Origin: Oopsacas minuta
Lineage: Eukaryota > Porifera > Hexactinellida > Lyssacinosida > Leucopsacidae
Length of the DNA: 64,000 nucleotides
Assembly: GCA_024704765.1 (NCBI GenBank)
Contig: JAKMXF010000299.1
Span: 186,001 to 250,000, forward strand
Direction: 5' to 3'
Shown here: piece by piece, positions 15,001-22,933 of the stretch
Layout of the letters: each line of letters begins with the position of its first letter
Numbering within the stretch: position 1 is the stretch's first letter
Translations under genes and position numbers: made by a program
Notes under the pieces: model-generated
The model's input: only the letters and a program-made list of their open reading frames with translations
The model's database searches: none
What the model was told of the DNA's origin: nothing

Positions 15001-18000
15001 CCAATTACCTATTCAAATATTGAATAGCTTTATCATAGTCAGTAACACCCTTCAGTGTACAATCACCGTATATCATGCCTAGCGTAACCAAGGCTGTTTC
15101 GTCATCCTCTAAAGCAGCTAATTCAAAGTATTTAATCGCCGTGTGTACATTCCTAGCTGCCCCTTTGGTTCCCTGGAGGAACAGCTGACCCAGTAAATTA
15201 GTAGAACTTATATCTCCTTTATGTGCTAGCATCTGAAAAAACTCTACAAGGTCCTGATTCATAGTGTTAACATTTGCAGATTCATCGTCATCATCACTAA
15301 GCCTGAATTTGTACAACGCAGGTCCTCCAGATAGACCGATCTACCAGGAAAAGTATAAATATGGACTCAAACTGGAGTTAAATCAATAATAACTTGCTTG
15401 TTTTAGCATTTTCTTCCCTACACGTTGATAGTATACCAATGAGGTAGGACAAGATTGTGTAACTCCCAATCCTTTCTGGTATCTGTATCCTAGAGCCATT
15501 TCGCTCAGTACGTCACCACCTAATGCACTGAATGTATAGTACGTAAGAGCTGTTTGAGGGTTTGGCTTTGTGTTATTTGAATCAGTTTCATTGAATAAGC
15601 CATAACCTAAAATTTGAGAAAATATATTATTTTCGCATTTTCATTATTGTTATTACCTCAAATTGAGTTTACTTACCTGATTTGTATATATATCCTAGTA
15701 CATTTTGTCCTGAAGGAATACCTTTATCAGATAAAAAGTTTGCAATTACCAACGCAAGTGTGAAATTCCGCGTGACCATTTCATCACCAAATAATAGTCG
15801 ATACATAATGTTAGAATAGTTTGCGTATATTGTCCCATTTAGTGCCCATTCAAATGCAACAGATAATTGAGTTTCTGTTGAGAATTTAACTTTACTTAAC
15901 AAGTGATTAAGATATTCTATTTCCTCGCTTGTTAGTGTTATTTCAGTGATATGTTTTACTGGTAGAGTTTGTGCATTTGTTTGACATAGTTCCAACAAAT
16001 CTGTATCTAACTGTTTGTGTACTTTAACCTGATCTTCAACTTCTGATCTAAATGGGGATATATAAGTTAGCTACTAAAATAAACATTAAAACTTGGAAAT
16101 TATTTATATTTCCGCACATTTCCTTGACAATATTTTCAACTGGAGCTGCTTTAACAAGGCTAACAACAACATCTTTATTAACTTTAAGTAATTCTACAAT
16201 CACATCCTCACTGACTCCACTATCAAATATCTCTTGAAGTACTTCTCTAATCTCTTCTTGAGAGAGCACGTCGTTCATAAGATCAACTATATCATTTACG
16301 CTCAAAAGATTTATTTTCTCAGTTAACTGCTCTTCGAATCGTTTCAAAAGGGTTTCTGTTCGTTCTGTGCTGCCAGGAAGTTCATCTTTCAGACGTTTAG
16401 TACGATCGATAAACGCTTCAGCTAACTTTACTTTAGCATCTTCATTTTCAAATATATCTTGTGTACTCGTATCGGTTTGTTCCTTTAATATTATTAAGAA
16501 TATGAAACAAATATTCAGCAAATTTTATGAACGCTATAACCAAGGTTTTGCCAAAATTTTAGGAAAATTTATGTCCTTACCTCAACAAAATTCGTTAACG
16601 GCGGTTGAATAACCCCTTCAATTGTCCGTTCATTATCTTCATCATCACTCTGAATTGGTGTAATTAGTTCATCATTATCATCAGCATAACATATTCCCAG
16701 TATACAGAATATAACGAAAACTAACATACTACCATGTTTTACAATCATATCTGTATCTCTTCATATATGAATGACTAAAATGAGCTAAATTTACGAATAA
16801 TAACTAAAAACGGTATTCTCTTAATCAGGTCAAAACACACGACTGATGAAGCGAGAATAACAAATATCAAAAAAAGCAGTTTATATGAATTTATTAACTA
16901 TTGGGAGAAGTACGTAATTATTCTTATTATTCAGTATCTTTACTTATTATCTTTAGGAAGCTAGTCAGCCCTGTCAATCGACAGTGATTCTCTAAGAAAT
17001 TGAGAAAATGTTGAGTTTGTCCTTTGTCCTCAAGGATTGAGAGAGGATGATAGATTGTTGTTTTCGAGGAAGTAGTTGGTTGAGTTAACTCGAAATATCT
17101 TGATACGAAACCAGCCAAAGCCAGGTGGTTACATAGAAGAAATGTATTCTCAACTTTCTTGATGTTAAAATGTTTAATCACCAAGTTTGGCAACAAAAAC
17201 GGTTGTCTTTCTTTCACAGTTGCCATTAGTGGACTCGGCTGTAGTTTCGATGAAATTGTTAAGATTAAATTATTGAATATTTCTACTAATACCTGCATCT
17301 CACTACTGTAATAAATCTTCCCCGCAAAACTTTTTATCGCTTCAAATGCTTGAAAATAATGTGTTAACAGTCTGAAGGTCAAATTGAATACAATAGGCGA
17401 TTGATGAACAAAAAGTTTATAGATAAGATTTGTATGTGGCATGTATACTAGAGCTATTTTGTGACGTATCGGTATCTGTGCTATTTGATCGAGAAGTAAT
17501 ATCGCGGCCACTGTTGTCTCTAACACTGTATTATCCGCACTTAGACAATAATAACATTCTGCGAAGGCAAACTTAATAAATTCATCGAAAAGATGTAGTG
17601 TATCTTCTGGATTACAGCTGTCATTTGAAATATTATAATTATTCGTCATTTTATCAGGGCTTGCTATCGTTTTAGTACCCATACGAAATAGCCAATTATT
17701 CAGTAGATGGCCTAGCGCTTCGAAAAGGCCAAATACAAACGAGTGAGTACGTTCATCGTTTATGAGTACAATATTGTATGAAATAATAGTTTTGAGTTGT
17801 ATAAATGTAGCTATATCAATTTGTTGTAATGCTGTGAAAAGTATATCACCTGGATAATGGGGAATCCACACGGGTAATACATGTTGAACGAATAATCCTA
17901 TAGCAGGTAGAGATTGATTTAAGAACTCTGCGATTGCCGAAAGAGTCTGTAAGAGAGAGGAAATAGTGTAAATAATTTGAAAGGGTAGAGACGGAGTCAT

Positions 18001-21000
18001 ATGCCAATTAATTCTATTTACAGTATTGGCTAATGGATCATTAGATTTTGAGGTAATAGGTGCAATAGCTTGATCTAGCCAGAAAAGAACCATACTAATG
18101 GCTGTGTGATCTTTATTGAATAGCATTGCAGTTAATTGCGCTAGCATTGGTTGTTCGAACTGTGTCGTTTCGCGATTAAATATATCATACAATTTGGTAG
18201 TCATCTCTTCACGATCTTCTTTGGATAACAAGTCAATGGGTCGCCTCGCGAAAATGGCACCTTTACTAAGTGACCGTGTTGTCTCATTTGGGTGTTTCAT
18301 ACGCACTTTGTATATGTCAAATTGTAATTCAGGATCAGGGCATTCGAACCATACAATATTATTCTGTTGCCCAATATTAAAGTTAACGAAGTCTGAGCGC
18401 AACCGTTTGTAAAGAAATAACAATCCATTAAATTCAGTAGACAGATATAACGAATTATAATTGTATCGTAATATCTTCATAACGCGAAATGTTGTTACAT
18501 CTTCTCCACGCGTCATGAAAGCCAGAAGATGGCAAATATGAGGACACAGATAGTAAGAAGATATGTAATGCATTATTAAGTCGTAATAAGCATTCAGTTT
18601 ATATCTGTTCTCGATATACGGGTATACCAGTATAATCCAGTCTATTATTGAAATCATAGTGTCGAGTTGATCTGCAATTTGCACAGATAAAGAATTGAAC
18701 CAAAATATAATTGTTATAACCGATTTTGCATTGATAGTGTCGTTTGGAATTAGAAGAGAAAGTAAATTCTTTGGTGTTTGTAATTTTCCTTTAGGCAGGA
18801 AATTAATAATCTCAGTAATTTGATTTGAATTTAATCCAATCTGTTTGATTATTGATCGTATATGTAGTAGTGAAGATTTTGTACTTTTCTTTATGTGATT
18901 TGATTGTAAGTCTCTAATGAAACTGTTTATTTCATCTTGGAAGTGATTGTTATCATCAGGCATTGCCATTGATTAAATTGCTAGCTAAATATAATGAACT
19001 TTGTATAGATTATATAATACATGTTCTTATAACTGGCATAAGATATACAGGAATATATGAGAACCGTTTTCCAGAGAATCCGGCATATTAGCATATCCTG
19101 TGTTCTTATAACCGGCATCTAGTATATGAATTACTTTTATGACAGAACATTTTCAAGTTTTTATTGTCAAATAATGAGCAAGCAGGAAATATAGTAAAAT
19201 AATCCAACTTGTTAACCAAGCGATCTATAAACCCTATAGGAATGGGCTATGTCAGGTTACCTTCTACCCCCTCTGCCTCTACCTCGCCCCCTCCCACGAC
19301 CACGCCCCCTGCTCCTACCCCTCCCAAGCGGTGTCATAGCTTTCCTCTTCTTCTTCTCGGAAGGGGAATCGTCTATCAAGAGTGTGTCTAATGGGAGGTT
19401 TTCCGGTAGAATGAAATAACGTATATTATTGCCACGTATTGTGAGGAAATCTAGCGACTGAGCTTCCCTTCCTTTTAGAGTCATTTTAACATTCTTCAAA
19501 TGTGTATTCATTGTCATATCCACCCCAGATATTGTGCCGTCTATTATTGTACCATTCTTCAGATAGATTGTCACTTTCTCGTGACTTAACTTCATCAGGA
19601 AACGAACTAGCTTCATCCTAATTTTTCGCTAATTTTATAAAATTACGATTATACATTTATATCCTTTATTTATTAATTATAGGCCGTGGAGACCACAAGT
19701 TGAATTTGAGCTATGGAGGCGATATTATTACCCAAACACACAAAACCACTTGCTAGCCCGTGGTTACCTACCTACAGCAAAGGTATGTGAAATGGTTACA
19801 CAAGTACAGCACGAAGGTAGTTTTACAGTTAAGACATTCACGGTCCCTTTACATTTAGCTGAAAGTGAACAAAACTTTTCAACCCAACATACGGATAGCC
19901 CTAACTGCGGACAGTTAGACCTCACTATAAGGTATTTATATCCGTTCAGGCGATTAATTCTGCGTATTTTAAGACCCTACCTACGGATATGCTAGAATAA
20001 GTAAGATACAGTGTAACATTATTTTAGGTATAAGCTGGTGAAGTTAGATCCAGAATACAGTCCTACAGATCCAACTATTCAACCTTCAAAATATCACCCA
20101 CAAGTATATGTAAAGCTACAAATAAAACAAGCAACAGGGCTTAGAGATGCTGTCGAATTAGCTTCTCTTTCCAACAAAGATATCTCCCTCAGTGAATTAG
20201 AAACTGGCGTGAACACGTATGTAACTATTCGATTCTCTTTCACAAAGAAAACTCACACGACGAAAGCAATTGCTGCAACATTCTCACCAACTTATTCGTA
20301 CGAAATAGAACTTCCCTTGTCACTGTCACAGAGTGTCATTGACAATCATTCACCTGTCAGTTTAGCAGAAATTATATCTAAAAGCACTGTTAACTTTCAA
20401 ATCTGGCATGTACCATTAGCTGATAGAAAATCACAACAGAATAGAAACCACACACAACAACCTCATGTTATCCTTGGAGAATGCAGTCTACCTTTTGAAA
20501 TGTTACTCCTGAAAAGTACTGGTGTAAAGGGGTGGTACAGTTTAAAACCACCTAATGGGAAAGGTGGAAAGTGTGTCGGGGCCCTTGATTTGAATGTGGA
20601 ATTCTCTTCAATAGAAGATCGCGAAAAAGTGTTATACGAGGCGAATAAATTCGGTTTTCAGATCGACCGTCCGGTAAAGTTCGACAGTTTACAATTAGAA
20701 TCAGAACAAAATCTAGAAATTGACATAAACATTCGTCGTCTATGGATATCCAAACATTCTATAAAAGGCAATAACCTATATTACCTGCGTTATAGATTCT
20801 ATGACAAAACTACAACCATATCGCCTACATTCTTTCCTAGCAGAACAGAAGGAAATAGAATGGTATTTAATACAGACTACAAGAAAAGTAGTCAAGTATT
20901 CCCATCCTCTGCTTTTGAATGGTATCTGCAGGAAGAGAGATTTGAACTTCAAATCTGGCAAACAAATGGGAAAACCACACTCCCAGTGATACCATGTGTA

Positions 21001-22758
21001 GAAGATAATTTATTAGGAACCGCTTATGTTAATCTTTATGAGATGTGTGGATTCCGCGAATTTCAAGAACCGCAAATAGCAGGAGTGTATCCTTTATTCA
21101 AACCAGGTGTAATCTCATTAGGAGGAAATTGTGCGGAAATAGAGATCTCCATACATCAACCAACCGAGATCGAACTGCTAGAAAACACCAATAACAAAAC
21201 ATTAGAAGAAACAGAAATCCAAGAATCAGAATCAACATTACAAACTGAATTACCCACAGGAATACCGATTATATTGGCAATAGATAGAGCTGCTCATTTA
21301 TCTTGCCTTCCCTCTCAATCAGGTTGCTTACACGTGACAGTACATGCAGAAACATTGTTGTTCCAAACAGTTAAAATAAAAATAAGCTATTCTCCAGTGT
21401 GGAATTTCCAACAAGAAGTATATATAAACGAGGAAATATTCTCTCCTATGTTAGGGCTAGAAGTTAAAATATGGTATTCTTCGGAAATTGACACCATACA
21501 GTCTCAGCTGGTTGGAGTAGCAAAGGTTGACTTATCTCCTTTAAAATACGGTCTCCCCGAATTAGCAGGTTGGTATAACCTGTCAAATGTCATGTCATCT
21601 TGTCAGGGACAAATTAAATTACGAGCTATACCCAGAGAACGAATGGAAATACCTTCTTCAGTAAAAGTACAACATCAAAGAACTGAATGGGGACATTGTG
21701 AAAAAGCATGTAGTTTGATTGACAACCCTGTCAATACAAGAGATCCAATAGTAATACAAGAGATTGACATTGATTTGACATGTGTTGACACTAATATCAC
21801 TGGGTCGTTCTTAATGAGAAGGCTGAAAAGCTCGTTAGCTGACTTAGAAAATGTTCAGGCTAACTTCAAGCAAAACATACAATCAAAAACTCCTGAAGCC
21901 ATTCATATGATCGAAATTCCTCCAATTGAAAATGAATCTGTCATAGATTTATGTAGTACAGATTCGATTATATTAGCAGATACATATCCAACCATGGATA
22001 ACGTAACTGAATTGTTAGAAGAAATAGACGAACTACCTGTAGTAATTCAATCTCCACAGACATCACGTACTAACAGTTTTTGCTCACAATTATCAGAATT
22101 AGAACCTATTCAACAGCATACGGAGGATATAGGGGTAAATACTACTACCTCAGCTTTTTGTGAAGATGTTATTACAGAGAGTAGCGAACTGTCTTTTATC
22201 CAGGAAATTACAATATCGCGAAATTTATCACCAGCCCTGAGTGAAGAATGCGAATTAACTTCACAAGAACCTCAGATGGTTATAGAAGATAACCCCCATT
22301 ATATTCTAGAAACAAATAATGAGCAATTACCATCTTCTCCTAACCCTAGATCTCTGACAGATATAAGTTCAATTTCGGAACAATTTGAACAAGAAATTAC
22401 CCAAGAACAACCAGATGAAGATCTACTAAATTGGGTTGATTCTGTTACCAAGCATGTACCAATGCAAGACAATGAAATTATAACAAACCGGGTAATATCA
22501 ACTGACGAAAATGGGAATTTAAAGATAAATATCCCAGAAGATTTACATGTACCGAATTATTTTATGCCGCCCGATACACTTTTAGAGAATATGAGGAATC
22601 TAAGAATGAAAGCAATGAGCCAATTCCCTCAAGCCCCACCCAAAGAAGACAATAATCCACCTAACAACCCAACAGGCAAGCCTTCTGTACACTTAACCAC
22701 GCCTCTATTACCATGGGAAGCCAACAGGATTAATAAAATATTCTTAGGAAAAGTCTAA
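29..22758 (+). CDS. C2CD3: C2 domain-containing protein 3 (C2CD3)-like, 5' end outside window
   Basis: C2CD3 is a centriole distal-end protein needed for distal appendages and ciliogenesis. I read ten exons: 29-340, 397-638, 697-882, 1096-1387, 1447-1642, 1807-1998, 3599-3740, 3881-4133, 19683-19931, 20028-22758 (TAA). All nine junctions keep phase and give about 1,600 residues. The family is recognised from repeated C2-like blocks: TYIVEYQL with a following [24 protein letters not shown] with [14 protein letters not shown] with SITDPLTG and [13 protein letters not shown] followed by [10 protein letters not shown]. The C-terminus is acidic and ends with a PNYFMPP block. The fourth exon's acceptor is uncertain: the best polypyrimidine AG, at 1084, breaks phase, while AG at 1095 keeps it. 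Human C2CD3 is about 2,350 residues, so N-terminal exons are probably upstream. Two introns (1999-3598 and 4134-19682) contain complete genes on the opposite strand. The alternative, two separate half-genes, is less likely because both halves match consecutive parts of C2CD3 in matching phase. Confidence 0.83.
893..1047. mobile_element. pogo-like MITE, family A, in a C2CD3 intron
   Basis: About 150 bp bounded by inverted ends: left CAGTCAGCTCCCGTTATATC from about 895, right complement of GTTGACTG ending at 1045, flanked by TA on both sides. It encodes nothing. CAGT-type ends and a TA target are typical of pogo/Tigger-derived non-autonomous elements (family knowledge). Related copies lie at 36.4, 55.1 and 62.3 kb, with single ends at 8.1 and 63.9 kb. 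Confidence 0.75.
2060..3367 (-). CDS. JMJD6: JMJD6 JmjC-domain hydroxylase
   Basis: JMJD6 is a nuclear Fe(II)/2-oxoglutarate oxygenase that hydroxylates lysines of splicing factors and has reported arginine demethylase activity. The single-exon ORF gives 435 residues (human 403) from ATG at 3367. Block [10 protein letters not shown] near residue 41, [14 protein letters not shown] at 118-131 and RWFVMGP at 197-203 are near-identical to the animal family. Iron ligands are His211 and Asp213 in [13 protein letters not shown] and His297 in [10 protein letters not shown]; Lys228 is the 2-oxoglutarate-binding lysine by alignment. A serine-rich tail (about 366-390) matches the polyserine region of JMJD6. 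It lies wholly inside the C2CD3 intron 1999-3598, on the opposite strand. No intron of its own is visible. Confidence 0.95.
   Translation of the reverse strand: MASNIQSPYTDTRGSITQNVDEVRFISRADRTIADVKGRARPELKGELGWTQFGMYDKDTTNVSNVFDNIERISASDVSIETFHRRYELPGKPVVITGLLRDWAARKKWTIERLTKKYRNQKFKCGEDDDGFSVKLKMKYYRHYIQSTKDDSPLYVFDSGFADHRKKKSLLEDYQVPDYFVDDLFRYASESRRPPYRWFVMGPARSGTGIHIDPLGTSAWNAVVRGHKHWCIFPPSTPKEMLKPRMGEGGQQRSEAISWFNHVYPKCLLPSWPSEYKPYDFIHGPGEVVYVPGGWWHVVLNLDLSIAVTQNLVTPFTFHRVIPKTMKSRPKLAKRWLETLRKYRPEIAKEAEQIDLEANTGLPSSSSSSCSSTSVSSDSESESQSNNGQSSIENVLTKNDERRTQGMKRPIQSSYNTKYEPGTKRIREKSVNNSS
3772..3849. mobile_element. hAT-like MITE remnant
   Basis: A 78-bp stretch with imperfect inverted ends AGTGGCTCCCAACCT and AGGTTGGGAACCACTG inside a C2CD3 intron. 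The consensus end CAGTGGTTCCCAACCT is common in hAT-derived elements. No target-site duplication survives. The same end type recurs at about 23.8 kb. Confidence 0.6.
4325..6037 (-). CDS. unknown protein with C-terminal zinc motif and GIY-YIG nuclease domain
   Basis: Single-exon ORF; the first ATG is at 6037 (MSEPASQ), giving 570 residues. The frame is open further upstream to 6067 without an ATG, and my residue numbers count from there. Residues 1-220 match nothing I know. A Cys4 zinc-ribbon-like motif follows (C238xxC241, C255xxC258), then a helical middle. The C-terminus is recognisable: Cys-rich CKKKECKNC at 425-433, SLIYILTC at 463-470 (the GIY strand), KQYVG at 475-479 (the YIG strand), then Arg488, His492, an acidic GERESHWI helix and terminal GLNE with Asn577. 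This order of cysteines plus GIY-YIG resembles the endonuclease end of Penelope-like retroelements and related animal proteins, but no reverse transcriptase is present. It sits in the 15.5-kb C2CD3 intron. It may be a domesticated nuclease; its function is unknown. Confidence 0.68.
   Translation of the reverse strand: MSEPASQDLAYSPLTKAKHQFLNAKLAFEQSIRAQESVFDEAKGIPEFLSDSFGVSRILLLFPRGTPFLDELIKSNRTRVYTQLTKTVDKSGQRTIFGIGFNRSGRKSSEPAQDPFEKELDISIRVHYYNEANIVTIVEHSTNLVVDCGVFPPDMSAEIFWPYLFRRSVEMVPKLKYTTVIIDNSTFINCIDLTEVYGEVAKKSADILPQALSNDSDSDDELENQIRCSKCRAVHHRVNPSYRRCVWCRFTVDTCLEGVRKVHILMELLELLGSINVGEKAKCVLADLLVCVINQHKVRHFALLSLRSKPGVIYETLRNLKEDLYSLLYFLIKKDQKELQQIIPIGMERTFYTEFDTIGIPKGKVERYKITADVFESLKTIWEKFFTADNLEKILYYEATCEICFFPQNVGTIPCKKKECKNCDMMIEKKHFTSTQRRKIYEVSDAIDCNTRSLIYILTCTICRKQYVGSSSKELQARLEDHRSMARHGRGTSADVHAFYEHTKNRENIPKDKRCKIEKSKGAISAKDDPMKIFELIGIEIVKPHKLGERESHWIRELETCVPHGLNEFY
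6331..7557 (-). CDS. NHL-repeat protein with coiled coil, TRIM-like without RING/B-box
   Basis: Single-exon, 408 residues, ATG at 7557. Residues about 1-130 are charged and heptad-like ([16 protein letters not shown]), like the B-box C-terminal coiled coil of TRIM proteins. The rest forms a beta-propeller of NHL type: the last repeats read [17 protein letters not shown] and [21 protein letters not shown] and B-box domains are absent and the ORF opens directly at the coiled coil, so it is either a truncated TRIM-NHL paralogue or the 3' exon of a gene whose upstream exons I cannot find. TRIM-NHL proteins act as E3 ligases or RNA-binding translational regulators; without RING this one is unlikely to be a ligase. 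It lies in the C2CD3 intron between the GIY-YIG gene and SHANK. Confidence 0.72.
   Translation of the reverse strand: MFQNNKRELEILSLKRLKSEVESKKQQIGKTCENLRQKIDQKEQNLIEELDRVYNDTKCNLDERDRKLSCLDKCRDNVVNIRDNKLTDVMYQTLLPISEEIEKLLDKSLVAPSVELDLNEKLLENVQDFCNININICPYTERVYPEWMEVEKGTCENEMEEPFSILSLDTNELLISDRNKNVINVYSQNGEYISTIKDTNLNRPLYMCSYKDAFFVTCGVQNGKVLKFEKNEQGNWEMVQLQRLNNPITGINVDEQGILYVFETKKRNIFALETSNLDIITQLELETEHFVQGRTRIMDSKLHNSEWYVLFSNSEYTIQCFHKNGKLKRTVIDSSQFNGGLHFCIDNAGNIIGSESLTDKVKVFSNDGQFITKIGSGGDFTNPRGVTLDAKGRVFVCDLKSCDMLSCY
7558..8338. other. spacer between NHL gene and SHANK
   Basis: AT-rich spacer. It holds one family-A MITE end near 8079 and a 64-codon minus-strand ORF (7837-8031) with no recognised domain. 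I see no convincing gene. Confidence 0.5.
8079..8150. mobile_element. family-A MITE, single degenerate end
   Basis: CAGTCAACTCCCCTTAAATC matches the left end of the family-A MITE at 893-1047, followed by a short related stretch. No matching right end is seen, so this is probably an old, broken copy. Confidence 0.45.
8339..13208 (-). CDS. SHANK: SHANK postsynaptic-type scaffold (ankyrin, SH3, PDZ, SAM)
   Basis: Two exons, 12404-13208 (ATG at 13208; the GTG before it is not the start) and 8339-11937. They join in phase within the ankyrin region, and the product is about 1,467 residues. Order of parts: N-terminal SPN-like fold (1-100), ankyrin repeats (about 120-340; [13 protein letters not shown]), SH3 (about 429-490; ends [10 protein letters not shown]), PDZ (about 512-603; ligand loop KGFCFSV near 522, then [14 protein letters not shown]), a long acidic disordered region, a proline-rich part with a Homer-type PPEWF motif, and a C-terminal SAM domain ([15 protein letters not shown] to the end). 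This is the full animal SHANK layout. SHANKs link receptors, Homer and the actin cytoskeleton; in animals without synapses their role is open. It lies in the 15.5-kb C2CD3 intron. Confidence 0.94.
13561..16748 (-). CDS. SEL1L: SEL1L, ER-associated degradation adaptor
   Basis: SEL1L anchors and stabilises the HRD1 ubiquitin ligase in the ER membrane for ER-associated degradation. Eight exons: 16581-16748, 16118-16482, 15677-16047, 15398-15606, 15009-15340, 14495-14945, 13895-14179, 13561-13830; every junction keeps phase, giving about 816 residues (human 794). The first exon encodes a signal peptide ([15 protein letters not shown]). Next comes an acidic/helical region, then many Sel1-like repeats such as [24 protein letters not shown] and [13 protein letters not shown]. 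The last exon has the membrane anchor, with [19 protein letters not shown] matching the family's C-terminal helix. Intron 4 appears to be a GC-AG intron (donor GCAAGT at 15397). It lies in the C2CD3 intron, opposite strand. Confidence 0.94.
16927..18969 (-). CDS. CENPI: centromere protein I (CENP-I/Mis6)-like
   Basis: CENP-I belongs to the constitutive centromere-associated network and helps load CENP-A and build kinetochores. The ORF is a single exon of 680 residues (human 756), ATG at 18969. The recognisable part is residues about 120-205: [18 protein letters not shown] followed by [11 protein letters not shown] and [13 protein letters not shown], which parallels the conserved CENP-I block (CPHVCHLL, then TRKEHV..FRV). 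The rest is helical and HEAT-like with no other motif I can name. The call rests on that one block and overall length, so it is good but not certain. It lies in the C2CD3 intron between SEL1L and SNRPD1. Confidence 0.72.
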   Translation of the reverse strand: MAMPDDNNHFQDEINSFIRDLQSNHIKKSTKSSLLHIRSIIKQIGLNSNQITEIINFLPKGKLQTPKNLLSLLIPNDTINAKSVITIIFWFNSLSVQIADQLDTMISIIDWIILVYPYIENRYKLNAYYDLIMHYISSYYLCPHICHLLAFMTRGEDVTTFRVMKILRYNYNSLYLSTEFNGLLFLYKRLRSDFVNFNIGQQNNIVWFECPDPELQFDIYKVRMKHPNETTRSLSKGAIFARRPIDLLSKEDREEMTTKLYDIFNRETTQFEQPMLAQLTAMLFNKDHTAISMVLFWLDQAIAPITSKSNDPLANTVNRINWHMTPSLPFQIIYTISSLLQTLSAIAEFLNQSLPAIGLFVQHVLPVWIPHYPGDILFTALQQIDIATFIQLKTIISYNIVLINDERTHSFVFGLFEALGHLLNNWLFRMGTKTIASPDKMTNNYNISNDSCNPEDTLHLFDEFIKFAFAECYYCLSADNTVLETTVAAILLLDQIAQIPIRHKIALVYMPHTNLIYKLFVHQSPIVFNLTFRLLTHYFQAFEAIKSFAGKIYYSSEMQVLVEIFNNLILTISSKLQPSPLMATVKERQPFLLPNLVIKHFNIKKVENTFLLCNHLALAGFVSRYFELTQPTTSSKTTIYHPLSILEDKGQTQHFLNFLENHCRLTGLTSFLKIISKDTE
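19257..19616 (-). CDS. SNRPD1: small nuclear ribonucleoprotein Sm D1
   Basis: Core Sm-ring subunit of spliceosomal snRNPs. 119 residues, the same length as human SmD1, in a single exon with ATG at 19616. Sm1 motif: [19 protein letters not shown]; Sm2 motif: [17 protein letters not shown]. The C-terminus is a glycine-arginine (GR) repeat tail, in animals the substrate of PRMT5 and bound by SMN. It is the last gene before the C2CD3 exon at 19683, only 66 bases away on the opposite strand. Its promoter would therefore lie in or next to a C2CD3 splice acceptor. Confidence 0.98.
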   Translation of the reverse strand: MKLVRFLMKLSHEKVTIYLKNGTIIDGTISGVDMTMNTHLKNVKMTLKGREAQSLDFLTIRGNNIRYFILPENLPLDTLLIDDSPSEKKKRKAMTPLGRGRSRGRGRGRGRGRGRGGRR

Positions 22759-22933
22759 ACATTTTATATAACTTTATAATATGTTCAAACACTACGTACT
22801 TATTCAATTAAATTACACTACAACTTGTGATCTGATCCAGAGGCTAAAATGCGAGTATTTAGAGCAGCAATTATTCATATAAATACAGTTAAAAAGTATA
22901 TACAGGCAAAATATTAAATCCAAACCTTTCTTA

